64,000 nucleotides of DNA from Perkinsus marinus ATCC 50983 (taxonomy: Eukaryota; Perkinsozoa; Perkinsida; Perkinsidae). Below the pieces are notes generated by a model that was not told the origin of the DNA, did not search any database, and saw nothing but the letters and a program-made list of their open reading frames with translations. How positions within the stretch are numbered: position 1 is the stretch's first letter; each line of letters starts with the position of its first letter. Of this stretch, positions 41,698 to 52,899 are shown in pieces. The position numbers were made by a program, and so were the translations under genes. The stretch lies in NCBI RefSeq assembly GCF_000006405.1, contig NW_003209596.1:417072-481071 (forward strand), read 5' to 3'.

Positions 41698-42780
41698 ATG
41701 AGCTCAAGTGGCTCAGGCTCTCAAGAGTGTCGGACCGAAATCAACGCGCTCGTACTGTGTCGCGAGCGGAGGTTCAAGGCCCGTTCTAAACAGGGCGCTA
41801 AGCTTCTCAAGCTTCTTGGACAATTGATGGTATGCCAAGGGCTTGGAGAATGTGACGAATAGTTCCCACTCCGTCGTGATTCATCGCGGAGATATCCTGT
41901 ACAGGTGGACGAGTATGGCTCATTGTGTCGACCAGCCTGCTTTCCTGGCGATGCGATAGTAAAGGTCGCGTCCGACGGAGGTATCCCTATAGTCTGAGGA
42001 ACTATCTTGGAATGGCCCTTGATAGCGCACATCTATAAACGCCTATCGGAAGCCGCCGTCGGTGATAACATCGTCCTGGGGAGTGGTGCCTCGACAACAT
42101 TGGTTGGCTGGATTCACAGGAACGTTGCTGTGAGGATGCACTATGTAGGACATAGGGCGGGATCCAGCTAGACTGAATTTGGTATGGTTGCATACGCGAG
42201 ATGATCCTCAGATCGAGGTAACAACGGCCGATGGAGTCAAACTGTGTACCTCAGTAGATCATCTCATCCGAACGGCTCCCGGAGGGGACCACTTCCGTCG
42301 TTCGGCAGATTTGCGCGTCGGAGATTTTATCATGGTCGATACCGCATTCGGGCCCAGGCGATCTCGTATAAGTAGTGTCAACGTAGTCGTGTGTTTTCCA
42401 GTGAACATCGCAGGCGATATACGAATTACTCGGAACAAGGAGGGTTTATACGCACCTCTTACTGACCTGGGAGAGCTCGTTGTTGATGGGGTGTATGTTT
42501 CGAGGTAGGAGCTTGATAAACCGCTCGTGGCGGTTATGTGTGGGCACAAGATCTTCTCGCGGCCTCCAGTTACGCGCTAAGAGAAAGTTCTGCAGGGATG
42601 CTATCCCAGTCGGTGATCCACTCTGTTGCGTACCCTATACTGAGACTGACGACTTGGCTGGAGCTGCTACTGCCAATACTCGACTGGTGCTGTGTTTAGG
42701 CACCGCATCCTATTGTGTTAGTCATGATGAGTGCTTCGCAAAGCGGTATTTAGGTTCAATCCGATCGCTGTATTCCTAAT
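41698..42780 (+). CDS. Hint-domain (Hedgehog/intein-type) protein
   Basis: The diagnostic part starts at a cysteine in RPACFPGDAIVKV (41938), the autocleavage cysteine position. Then GDNIVLGSGASTTLVGWIHR, VWLHTRDDPQIEVTTADG and TSVDHLIRTAPGG (the histidine block), DLRVGDFIMV, EGLYAPLTDLGELVVDGVYVS, and a hydrophobic HSVAYPILRLTTWLELL. This is the order of a Hedgehog C-terminal (Hog) domain, which self-splices its own peptide bond. Upstream, MSSSGSGSQECRTEIN with LVLCRERR and QLMVCQGLGEC is a short Cys-containing segment. At least two introns are present. The one at ~42149-42175 does not join in phase by my reading, so a sequence error or a missed junction is likely. The N-terminus may continue into the gap. 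Confidence 0.75.
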
Positions 42781-43188
42781 GGTCTTGCTAGAGACTTTGA
42801 ACGGCCCTGTGGCTCCCTGGCAGAGCTTCCCAATGAGCACACTCAGCATGTCTCCATCTGATTTTCCGTGATCAGAACTGCTTGGACGTTTTGTTTGCTG
42901 GTTTGCGATGGTTTTCGCCTTGAATAAGTATGTCTAGCGAGCATAGGGGTCAGGTAGAAAATTGGTGATATGCCATTGGCGCAACGCAGCTTTCCTTCTC
43001 GTCATACCATCGTGTCGTCAACCGGATATAGTGTACCTATTATCGACTACAGTATTTAAAATGGGGTGGCAGTCTTTGTATGCGAACAGTTTGCTGCATG
43101 ATCCTCATATAACGAGTAGTCAGAGCGACATTGTGCCTTGTATGAAAGTTGTTACTCCCAATTTTCTGACAGTTGATCCTTCATCACC
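42781..43188. other. Upstream region of transporter 2
   Basis: About 400 bp with no recognised gene; probably holds the promoter of the transporter starting at 43189. Confidence 0.45.
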
Positions 43189-44445
43189 ATGCTCACCACG
43201 CAGTCGACGGAGTCAATTGAAACGCTCAAGGTCGAGTTGGAATCGGCAGGTGGGCAGTCCAATTTTTATGCTGTGGCCAACATTGTGCTCACTGGTGTCG
43301 GTGTTGGTATGCTCAGCCTCCCTGGGGCGGTTTCGCGGGCTGGTTATGCGTTTGGATTCGCTCTCCTTATTTATAGTGGCATCGTTGGTACGCTCTACAC
43401 TCAACTGTTACGTGCCTGTATGAAGCCGAATACCCGAAACTATGAACATATTGGTAGGGATGCTTTCGGTCGATGGGGTGTTGTCGCCGTCGCGTTCGGG
43501 GTGAACGGTGGTTTACTTGGCTCGTGTTGTTTACTCGTAGTACTTCTCGGTGAAAACTCTTTCAAGCTCTATGATGGGATCCGCCTGGAATGTTGGGTTT
43601 TGATCTGGGTGATTGTACTCCTGCCTATCTCTTGGTTACGTAATATGAAACATGTTGGTTACATCAGTGGTACAGTAGGCACAGCTTCGGTCATCATCCT
43701 CATGGTGACCATTATCTACGCAGGTTTTGTTCGAGCCGCGGATGATGATGCTGGGATTGATTCTGTTTACGAACCGTATCCGAAAAGTGCTCTCGGACTG
43801 GGGATATCATTCGGGAGTATGACTCTCGCTTATACCGTTACATGCGCGAGTACCACTGTATTGCATGATATGAAGGACGCTTCTGCCCATCGCCGCGTCA
43901 TCTATTGGGGAGTTGGCCTTCTTGGATTGGTGTACTTCCTAGTTTCGTTATCAGGTTACATTGGTTGGGGTGCGTCACTGAGTAAATTCCATAATATCAT
44001 TGACGTTATCACTGAGGGGAGACCCACATATGGTCCGGAGGCGTATCTATGTATTTCTAGCATTTTGGTGCTATGTCTTACTCACTATGCCGTCTTGTTG
44101 AATCCAGTCAGTCGTATCGTTGAGGAAGCATTTCGGATTGATGAACATCAACTCTTCAAGTCATATTTGGCTCGAAGCACTTTGGTTGCTTTTACTGCTA
44201 TCACTGCTATATTCGTGCCCAACTTCGAAGGTCTTGTCGGCCTCCTAGGATCTGTTTGCTACTCACTCATCCATAATTTCTATCCCTCGATATTTTACAT
44301 TCGTCTCGTTCTTTTGGGCGAGCCGAGGGAATGCTCCAGGTGGATGATGATGATGAAGATAGCAGGACTGGGTCTTCTCATGATCATCTCTTTTATTGGC
44401 TCGGTGTGTGGTGTATACGAAGCCATTCCCATTCTAGTTAAGTAG
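43189..44445 (+). CDS. AAAP-family amino acid transporter 2
   Basis: Intronless, 418 residues, ~11 helices. Key segments: NIVLTGVGVGMLSLPGAVSR, RNYEHIGRDAFGRWG, LRNMKHVGYISGTVG, YTVTCASTTVLHDMKD, GYIGWGASL and GLVGLLGSVCYSLIHNFYP. It has an insertion of acidic residues in one loop (RAADDDAGIDSVYEP) compared with copy 1. Start MLTTQSTESIETLKVELE gives a short soluble N-terminus like the other copies. Confidence 0.9.
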   Translation: MLTTQSTESIETLKVELESAGGQSNFYAVANIVLTGVGVGMLSLPGAVSRAGYAFGFALLIYSGIVGTLYTQLLRACMKPNTRNYEHIGRDAFGRWGVVAVAFGVNGGLLGSCCLLVVLLGENSFKLYDGIRLECWVLIWVIVLLPISWLRNMKHVGYISGTVGTASVIILMVTIIYAGFVRAADDDAGIDSVYEPYPKSALGLGISFGSMTLAYTVTCASTTVLHDMKDASAHRRVIYWGVGLLGLVYFLVSLSGYIGWGASLSKFHNIIDVITEGRPTYGPEAYLCISSILVLCLTHYAVLLNPVSRIVEEAFRIDEHQLFKSYLARSTLVAFTAITAIFVPNFEGLVGLLGSVCYSLIHNFYPSIFYIRLVLLGEPRECSRWMMMMKIAGLGLLMIISFIGSVCGVYEAIPILVK

Positions 44446-44840
44446 TTGTAACATCGGGCTGCGACATAGCGGCTACGTTGTAGGAAGTTTTCCAGTTGAC
44501 CGGTTGAATACATTTGAACTCGACTCGGCGATTATTAACGCCTTTCACCTCATCTGTGAAGTTTATGCTTGTATTCACATCAACTCGTCGAACCATCCCA
44601 CAAGTCATCATTCGTGCACTGCTTTGCGATATCTGTGCGGGATCTTGATGATAATTGGGGGATTCGTTGCTGAAGAATACCGTAAATTTTACGGCGTAAA
44701 ACGTTTGATTAGCATTCATACACTCTAATCTGTGATGTGGAGGATCGTCATCACTCTCATTTCCCATCGGTATTCTCGAGAATAGTGCGGTTGCGTTTTC
44801 TTGAAAACCACTGTGAAGAATCGGTTTATATGGCTTTCTA
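44446..44840. other. Spacer between transporters 2 and 3
   Basis: No gene recognised. Short open frames on both strands have no features. Confidence 0.45.
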
Positions 44841-46094
44841 TTGTTTCAGTTTTCCCCCGTCATCATGGAAGGTGAATCTATATCGTCAATCAAAGTCGAA
44901 GTCGAGCCTGGCAAACAGACTACCAGATCTGCAGTCATCAATATGCTGCTAACTGGTGTCGGTGTTGGCATGCTGAGCGTCCCCGGAGCCGTGGCAGAGG
45001 CCGGCTACATCTTGGGTTTTCTTATTTTGATTGCAACTGGTATTTTGGGTATCCTCTACGTTCAACTGCTTAGACTGTGTATGACACCTACGACGCAGAA
45101 CTATGAAGATATCGGCCGTGATGCCTTTGGTCGAATCGGCCTTATCTGTGTGACCATCGCCCTGAACGCGGCTCTGATAGGAACAGGTTGCCTTTTGATG
45201 CTCCTGTTGGGCTCCAATTCTGTGAAACTCTTCCCTCAATTGGAACAGAAGTATTGGATACTCTGTTGGGGAGCTGCTATGCTCCCATTATCGTGGTTAC
45301 GCACGATGAAACATGTCGGCTATGTGAGTGGTACCGTTGGCGTGGCTGCATTAGTGATCCTCCTAGTCTCGATCGTCATCGGTGGTATTCTCCACGCAGT
45401 AGATGAGAAAGATGTCCATTCCTATGACCCCGCGCCGCAGTCCTTCGTTGGGCTTGGTATCACCTTTGCTAGTATGACTTTTGGTTATGCTGTTTCCTGT
45501 ACTTCAACAACAATCTTGCATGATATGAAGCACCCTCATGAGCGAAGTCGAGCGATATACATTTCGATGATTATTCTCATCATTCTTTACTGTATTATAG
45601 CCGCATCAGGCTATGCTGGTTGGGGTCATCAGCTGCTCACCTATGATACAGTCATTGATGCTATGGCCCCCACGGGCGAGAAAATAAGTGTCGTCGCGTA
45701 TCTAGCCATTCTATCTATCCTGGTTGTATGTGCAACCCATTATGTTGTGCTTATGAACCCGTCATTTCGCATCGTCGAGAAGGCACTGAATGTGACAGAT
45801 AAGCCTATCATCTGGTCTCTATTGATACGCACACTTATGGTTGGATTCACAATCATCATACCCATCCTGATACCCAGTTTCCAAGGTCTTGTCGGCCTTC
45901 TAGGTTCGGTTTGCTTCTCGCTCATCCACAACTTTTACCCCGTCATTTTCTGGTTAAGATTATCGTATTTGCGGGGTCGCCGTGTAGATTCATCCCCAAG
46001 AAAGATAGCAGCTATCGTGGGGTTAGGTTTCATCCTCGCCGTTTCGGCTGTTGGTTCGTCCTTTGGTATATACCAATCGATCATATTACTGTAA
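44841..46094 (+). CDS. AAAP-family amino acid transporter 3
   Basis: Intronless, 417 residues. Key segments: NMLLTGVGVGMLSVPGAVAE, QNYEDIGRDAFGRIG, LRTMKHVGYVSGTVG, YAVSCTSTTILHDMKHPHE, GYAGWGHQLL and GLVGLLGSVCFSLIHNFYP. The true start may be the second methionine (MEGESISSIKVEVEPG), which matches the N-termini of the other two copies better. The array suggests repeated tandem duplication. Confidence 0.9.
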   Translation: MFQFSPVIMEGESISSIKVEVEPGKQTTRSAVINMLLTGVGVGMLSVPGAVAEAGYILGFLILIATGILGILYVQLLRLCMTPTTQNYEDIGRDAFGRIGLICVTIALNAALIGTGCLLMLLLGSNSVKLFPQLEQKYWILCWGAAMLPLSWLRTMKHVGYVSGTVGVAALVILLVSIVIGGILHAVDEKDVHSYDPAPQSFVGLGITFASMTFGYAVSCTSTTILHDMKHPHERSRAIYISMIILIILYCIIAASGYAGWGHQLLTYDTVIDAMAPTGEKISVVAYLAILSILVVCATHYVVLMNPSFRIVEKALNVTDKPIIWSLLIRTLMVGFTIIIPILIPSFQGLVGLLGSVCFSLIHNFYPVIFWLRLSYLRGRRVDSSPRKIAAIVGLGFILAVSAVGSSFGIYQSIILL

Positions 46095-46215
46095 AGAATT
46101 TCTAGTAAATACCTATCATTGTACAAATTTTCCACACCTGGAAATTTCATCACTCTTTTATACTCATTTTCCTATTGAGAAACGGTCGCGTTTGTAACAA
46201 CTCAACATAGTTTAC

Positions 46216-48349
46216 TTAAGGCGATGCACGCCGACGGGCACGCCTGGATACAGCATTACCGATATCAGAACTGTCAGATGAAGTTGTGGAATCGTCACGA
46301 TTCAAGTGTAGCCGAGTGTATGGTACTGGTGTTCTCTTGGGGAGGCACAGGCCGAAATATCTTCGGAAAACTCCTATCCAGAAGATCATATCCCACAGTA
46401 ATGTCGCTGGCGCAAATATGTATGCGTACGGTCCATAAGACATCGCCGTCCACCGTAGACTGAAGTACTCTCCCCAGAGTAGTACTGGAATGCTCAAGAA
46501 GGACCAGCGGCTCTTCGCATCTAGACTCTTCACCACGGCCAGGCACGACGACAATTTCAGACTCAAACCAATGAACGCGATGGCGTAAGTGTCGTTGGGC
46601 AACCAAGAAGGTGAACGGAGACAGAATATGCCAAAGGCGAATACGATGCTCGGACAACCATGATAACCGACAGCTAGACTCCAAGGCAATACCGGCAAGA
46701 ACACGGCAATACCTTCTAGGAGATACTGCAGTAAGCACCCAGAGCGTAACAGAGTGGATCGCATAAACCAAACCAGTAACATGTTACCGATCCAGAAAGC
46801 TACAGACGCCAAGAACATAGCTGTATGCATGTTGGTGAAGACTCGTTGCATGGACCATGGCAAAAGTTTCCTCTGCGGATTGATTGGACCGAGGTTGGTC
46901 TCGACAGAGGAGTCTCCCTGATTGTAGGTAACTTGCACTATGGCATCTTGTATGGATTGTGCTGACTCCAGCCGACCCGTATACACCGTCTCGTCGGAAC
47001 TCTCGCGGGTGAGGGTATATATGCGACTGTTGTCGATGACTTCCACCTTGTCAACATCGGGTGCTCCTAGCACGGTTACAAGAACTTTACCATCATCATG
47101 AACGACAGGTGGCAGGATGATTGGAACAATATCCTTATTAGGCTCTATTGAGTAACGCCATTCCCTAGGGACTGCGGTCTCTGAGGTAGGCGAAGGCAGC
47201 TGTAGGAGCCGCACCACTCCGTTGAATTTGAAGTCCGGGATCTGACGAGAGCTATTGCCACATCGACTCAACGAGGGTTCATCTTACCTCCATCTCGAGG
47301 AGATCTTCAAACTCAGCATACATCCAGTGGCCCATCACTGTGTGGGTGTGCCCCGTCAGAACAACGTGTACGTCCAAGGCTTCATGTAAGAGTTGCGCGA
47401 ACCGTCGGCGACTCGGTGGCTCTAACGTGCCTGAACAAAAGAGGCATTTTAGATGACGAAGAGAATCATATCACGCGTACCGAAGTTGTAGTGTGTTATG
47501 ATGATAGTCCTCATGTGGCGTCTTTTTCCCAGCCACTCCTCTCTGAGCCAGGCCTCGGTCTCTTCAGAAAGTTCCCCAAAAAAGTGTCGACTGGCCCCAG
47601 CCGAAGGCGTGAGGTCAAGTCCAATAAGCAAGTAACCATTGACGGGTAACATCCAACTGCCGCCTTGATTTCGGATGAGGTCTGCCGACTTCGGCCACAA
47701 CTGACGTCGACACGTGAGGAAGTCCGCCGTGCAGTCCCTACCTGCTCGACCATCTCACGATAGAAGTGGTTCTTCTCATCATCATAACCAGCAACAGCAA
47801 ACGAGTCATGGTTGCCTCTGTGGAAAGAGGTCACGAACCATTGCGGAAATGCTGGGCTCACCGGACTGTCAGAATCGGACTGCCATTAGGAGCACACTCC
47901 TCGAGGAGCACATGACTGAGCTTAGCCCACTCCTCTGCTATAGGGCCGGGATACTGACCGCTCCAGGCCGCTACATTAGAGTCGACTAGATCTCCCCCGA
48001 GAACTGCAGTAGACCGATGAGGACACTATGTGATGGTAGAGGATCTCACCTGTAGCGACGAGGCCGTGGTCTTTAACCCTGGGGAGAAATTCACGACAGA
48101 ATGTTGAGAGCTTGTCAATAGTCATGTTGTTGAACCTGAGTAGAGATATGCCGATATGCTCCCAAGCCTTGGGACCCAAGGGGTAAGTACTCACTGTGAG
48201 ACATGTATATCTGAGATGTGTAGGATGAACGGTACGGGTTCACTCGCGACATCGCCAGCAGGTGTAGGAGATGCCGCGACCGAGTACACCACTAGTAATA
48301 CTACAAGTCGGGTGAATAGTGCAGCTACACGAGAGACATTGAGGGTCAT
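46216..48349 (-). CDS. TMEM62-like membrane metallophosphoesterase
   Basis: Multi-exon gene. Exon 1 (ATG at 48349) encodes a signal peptide and FILHISDIHVSQ. Further exons give GGDLVDSNVAAWSGQYPG (~47990), FHRGNHDSFAV (~47825), TIIITHYNF (~47490) and VVLTGHTHTVMGHW (~47340), the metal-binding motif set of calcineurin-like phosphoesterases. The large last exon (46216-47271) carries a beta-rich segment and then about six transmembrane helices and an Arg/Ser-rich tail. An extracytoplasmic phosphoesterase followed by a C-terminal membrane domain is the TMEM62 layout. Substrate unknown in the family. Confidence 0.82.
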
Positions 48350-48555
48350 CTAAGAAACCTGGAAGACTATACGAGAACCCAGTCGTTTATCACGGCTATG
48401 GAGACCTCAGCTGTTGGCAACAATCTAGATGTAGCCCCCGACAGAGGTGGGAAAATAACCAGAGAGCTTCCTCCCCATATAAAACAACAAGTTTGAAGTT
48501 ACTTTCTGAGACCCCTCACGTGTAGCGTTTAAAACTAATGCCCATTCTCTTAGTT

Positions 48556-49591
48556 TCACTCATCTCTCTTCTTGCCCTCGTCTTTATTCTCAGCCATTTC
48601 TCCGTTCTGGGCCCGGTTCCGAGGAGCCCTCGAGGGCCGTTCTGGTAGAGGTGCTGTGAGCTTCTCGTTATCGAGGATCGCCACATCGAGGAAATCTCTC
48701 GGCTGGAACTTTACTTCGGCTAATGTACGCCCATCCGGGAAAGTTTCGTGACTGTTAAAAACCTGCTCAGACGACCGTCACGCGCCACGAAATTCACAAC
48801 TGGACCTCAGGTTCGCCCTAAGATATTACCTCCCCTATCCTGGCCATCACGAAGCGGCCACTCCTGTCCGGATAGATGAGTTTGAAGCTGAGCTTCTTGG
48901 TACGCCCACGAGACTCAGGCAATATGTCTTCAATCAGATCTGGAGAAATCAAACAATTAAAAGAATGGAAAAGACAGAGGGTGCGGGGATTGTACCGGAG
49001 ATCTCCCTTAGGGAGGCATCGGGCCAAGTGTAGACCTGCAGCTCCTCGTCTACTGGCAACTCCCCGAGTTTGGCGAAGTCACCGTCATCGTGATGAGATC
49101 CCATGCGATAGAAGACTCGAAGGAGGAAGGGGCAGGTCTGGGCTCTGAATGACAGACAGAGTTGAAGTATATGTTAGAGCTCGGAATTTACCCTACTACA
49201 GGAATTCACCCACGACCCTAACGAGAATTATTTTTCTGTCATCTAGACGCGTAGTTGACCACGATTATCTACACTGTTGGACGATAGAGCCTATGAGTTA
49301 AAAAGGCCGCCCCGCAGTTCTACCTGTCAATGGCAATTCCCCTCCTACGCTGAGGTGGTGGCCCTGCTCCTCTGGGGCCTCCTCTAGGACCACTACCTGG
49401 AGGTGGCATTAGAGGTCTCCGATAGTCTGATCTGAAACAAATAGGATCATGCTAGGTGGCAGTACAGAAGTGGATGCAGACTAAGGGAACCACCGTAATG
49501 CATACCTGCGGCCTTCCTCATTGTAAGGGCCAGATCTTCTCTCCGATGCACGGGGTGCATCGGATTCCCCGCGCTCAACTCGACGAGACAT
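48556..49591 (-). CDS. SAP18: SAP18 (Sin3-associated polypeptide 18)
   Basis: Minus-strand gene of at least five exons. The N-terminus MSRRVERGESDAPRASERRS joins to a Gly/Pro/Arg linker (PPPGSGPRGGPRGAGPPP). It then has TCPFLLRVFYRMGSHH, ELQVYTWPDASLREI, DLIEDILPESRGRTKKLSFK, LIYPDRSGRFVMARIGE and GRTLAEVKFQPRDFLDVAIL, the SAP18 fold in order. It ends with charged NGEMAENKDEGKKRDE. SAP18 works in the ASAP/PSAP exon-junction-linked complexes and with Sin3 histone deacetylase. Intron 1 side holds a dispersed element (49157-49276). Another intron contains the 22-bp word at 48775-48794. Confidence 0.85.
49157..49276 (+). mobile_element. Intronic MITE-like element, copy g (short)
   Basis: Begins CAGAGTTGAAGTATATG and ends ttatctacactg, with the shared middle word gtagttgaccac. 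It is shorter (~120 bp) than its relatives. It lies in an intron of SAP18 between the Gly-rich exon and the CPFLLRVF exon, antisense. Confidence 0.55.
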
Positions 49592-51570
49592 GTCACGATG
49601 AGCAGACTGCAATCACGATAGCGAAGGCCACGAGCACCAACGCAGATCTCTACTGCTATCAGAACCACGCATTCACCTAGCCTTCGCTGTGTCAGCTCCC
49701 CCACCCTATAAGAGGCATAGCCCAATGTCTGGTGAACGAAACCCAAGGCCCTTGCTGCTCATTCAGCAGCTGAGCTAGGTTATGAAGAAGTTCTCAGTGT
49801 ATCCTCGTGAAGAACGTTTTGAATTGCTCGTCTAAATGCTCTACAGGACTATATACCTCTAACCGAAACTACTCCAAAAACGCCGTGCATTTACATGCGT
49901 GAGTTGTGACCCCCAACACCCTCCCTTATCATAGCCAACAGTGCTCTCATGGTTGTCAGTAGTTACCATCACTAACCTTGAACTAACCGCTCTAATCGTC
50001 TTTTACTACCATTTTCCAGCGTAGTTGTCCACTGGCCACTACCGAGACAATTCTCAAGACCATATCGGCCAGGACCAGGTCACTAAGGCTCAACGTAAGG
50101 CGGTAGCAACACTACACTGTCGTGAAGATAGTGAAAGGGTTCGATCTCTCATGGTTCTCCTTGACTCCTCGTGTGGGATGTGCAGTCACCGCAAATTCGA
50201 GAGATCAAGAACGAAGTACTGTCAGTAGAATGTTGTCACTTTTCTTGGAAAACTCGAGCCATGATGAGCTCCAACAACAGCATCCTAATCAGCGTCAGCC
50301 GGCACGCGGCTCGGCAGCTACTGAGCTTCTTCGACAGACACTCGTGTGATGATCCCACACTGGAGTCTATGGTCCAGGACGGCCAGTCCACCATATGCAG
50401 CTGGATCGTCTTCGCTAGAGTTCTCATCCAGACCACTCCTTGGACTTCTCTTACTACAATAAAGGGATAAGACCTGTAGAGTGGTGACCTCTCTATCGCT
50501 AACGAACCATGCTAAGGGCACACGGATGTAAACGAGAATGAACTGAGGAACTCTACTCTGCCGAACCTTCAAGTCTCAATTAGAGTCTCGATTAGAATAC
50601 CCCGATGTCCACGTCCCCAAGTTATCGGAAAGCCGGTGTCACGAGCTTGGATAAAAACCAAGAATCAAAGACACGCTCAAAAATATCAACTCTTTTCCGA
50701 GTTAGAAATTCCAGCGACTCGGTCTCGACAAAGAACTTGAGTCTTCACTAAGACATCCCGCAGAAAATGAACGCACCTCGAGCGCGAAGATTCCCATCAT
50801 CACTACCCTAAACCAATATCATCCTTCCCGACCACCTCCGTTCAGCTTTCTTCAACGTCATCCTCACTCCAAGACTTGGAGCCCTTGAGGGCAACTCTCG
50901 ACTTCACAGGCGGCAACCTTTTCTAAATTTTCACTCAGCCACCATCTTCCTGCTGCTGACGGCGAACACCCCTACCTCACCAGCTCAATGCATTAGATGA
51001 TATATGACCACCGAAGTGACCAAACACCTACGGAAAGCAGACTCTTTCAGTTCGCCTTACACCAACTCAAAGCCAGCAGAATGTCAACTAAAACTTCTGA
51101 TGTTTCTCAACAATAGAGACTACGTTAAGAGACCATAACACTACTGCACTACCACGAGGGAAAATATGCATTCATCATCAATAAAAGTAGATAGTTTTCA
51201 ATGGTCACACGCATACACAAAAAAACAACGACGACGATAGGCGAAGCAGATGATGATGACGATATAGTGATAAAGAAGAACCTCCCGACTACTACGATGA
51301 AGGGGACCTAAACAGTAGTCAAGTCCAAGCAGCAACAGCGGCGGGGAAGGGCGGTTCATCGTAACGAGAGATAAATGCCGCTGGACAGAAGTCCGACGAT
51401 CCACTTTAGGGTCGCGCCACACTCCATCATCGTAGATCCTTCTCCTCAAGTGACCGAGACTGGTAATAGTGACAGATTCTGGGAAGACTGAGGAAATACA
51501 GTATCATCAGAGATCAGCGTAAAACTAGAGAAAAATGATAGGAAGCTGCCGCTAGGTGAAATTCCAAGTC
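49592..51570. other. Long gene-poor stretch
   Basis: No gene firmly supported. A minus-strand open piece ending at 50842 (PPVKSRVALKGSKSW then EDDVEES and a stop) looks like a plausible C-terminal exon, possibly of the small gene at 51571-51924, but the splice path was not found. Confidence 0.35.
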
Positions 51571-51924
51571 CTACTTGGGAAGACCAGAATTTTTGCACTT
51601 CTTCGATTCAACCCTAACAACAGAATGCTTCTCGTCAACCATCAAAGATTCCTTCTGCTCCTTCAAGACGTTCACCGGCTCAACCGTGCTAGTCTCGGAG
51701 ACCTTATCAGTGGCGGCTTGAGAGCTCTCACTGGGACTAGTAGGGACTGCCACAGTAGTGCGACGCTCGACTCCAAGGAAACCACATGCCATATCGAGTG
51801 CTCTCTCATAAGTAACAGAACCTCTTTCAAAGATGGCAGACCGTCTCTCTTCACCAAGGGTCATGTCCAAACCTAAGAACAGTACAAAAACTACTAAGCG
51901 ACGGAAGAGAGAGAAGGAAAACAT
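51571..51924 (-). CDS. Small secreted or membrane protein, unrecognised
   Basis: 117 residues. MFSFSLFRRLVVFVLFLGLD is a clear signal peptide or anchor. It is followed by a soluble Ser/Val/Lys-rich chain (ERRSAIFERGSVTYERAL) ending KKCKNSGLPK. The last codons may be intron, with more exon downstream. No family is recognised. Confidence 0.5.
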   Translation of the reverse strand: MFSFSLFRRLVVFVLFLGLDMTLGEERRSAIFERGSVTYERALDMACGFLGVERRTTVAVPTSPSESSQAATDKVSETSTVEPVNVLKEQKESLMVDEKHSVVRVESKKCKNSGLPK

Positions 51925-52293
51925 CCAAACAAAATTGGTGCCGCGTCATACTTGTGTATTACTACAACTTCAGATAGAACCCGACATATAGAATCTCTAC
52001 GAGTGTATCGAACATAAGGGAAGACTATTGCACTACATGTGATATAATTACATTACGAAAGGACTAAGGACGAATACGTTGTATACCCTACGACTAGTGA
52101 GAGCAATATTGTGGTTATTCCAGAGCAATCACCATAAAAATAATAGGATACTCAAGAACGACTCTACGACCCAAAACGGACAAGTTCGGCATCCTTTTAA
52201 TGGTATCCAATACACGATATATTTATATTATCATACATGTATAAGTCTATAGCTATATACTATAATACAGATAGATAAAGGGGCGGTTCAACT

Positions 52294-52899
52294 CTATCGA
52301 CAAGCCTTACCCTTCGCAGCGATCGCCAGAACACGATCCCTCATGCCCAGCATAGCACCAACCAGCCAACTGTCTTGATCGAGTAATACGTGGATGTCGA
52401 AGTCTATGGAATTTGGTATCTTCTGCAACCTTGAAGATAATACCTGATACCAGAAATGAACACACGAGCAGACATAGACTACTCACATGATACGTGTTGT
52501 TGACCTTAGTGATGACCATGTGCTTAGCGTTAGCGAACTCGTTCTTCTTCTCAGTGACGAGGTCACCAACCTTGTTTCGAACTGCTTCCTCCTTTTTCCG
52601 GAGGGAGCCTCTCATACCTTCAACTGCCTCGAAAGCAGCAACGGATTTACCACGAACATTCTGAACACATAGAAGTAAACAGCAGAGCAATCACCTGAGA
52701 GACTACTTACAGCAACATAGTAGTTGCCTTTGTCGATGATACCGTCAATGATAGAGTCGACTTTAACAACCACAGGCATACCATAGGCGTCAGCTACCCT
52801 TAAACTCGTGTTCACGAGAGGAATCCTTTCCCTGGCAGCTTGTACAGGTAAATTGGCTTGACACCAAGAGATGGAAGTGTTCACGACGGAGCTCAACAT
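52294..52899 (-). CDS. Amphipathic protein, possibly perilipin/REF-like
   Basis: Three exons joined by phase-matched introns. Exon 1 starts MLSSVVNTSISWCQANLP and includes DAYGMPVVVKVDSIIDGII. Exon 2 is helical and charged (SVAAFEAVEGMRGSLRKKEE, VGDLVTEKKNEFANAKHMV). Exon 3 has LQKIPNSIDFDIHVLLDQD and ends AAKGKACR before the stop at 52294. The P-V-V-x-K-V-D-x-I-I-D pattern recalls lipid-droplet coat proteins (perilipin or REF/SRPP type), which share P-V-x-x-x-D repeats. This is a weak resemblance only. Confidence 0.55.

Noticed and set aside
41459-41862. Open frames spanning the N gap
   Set aside because: They read through unknown bases and have no meaning across the gap.
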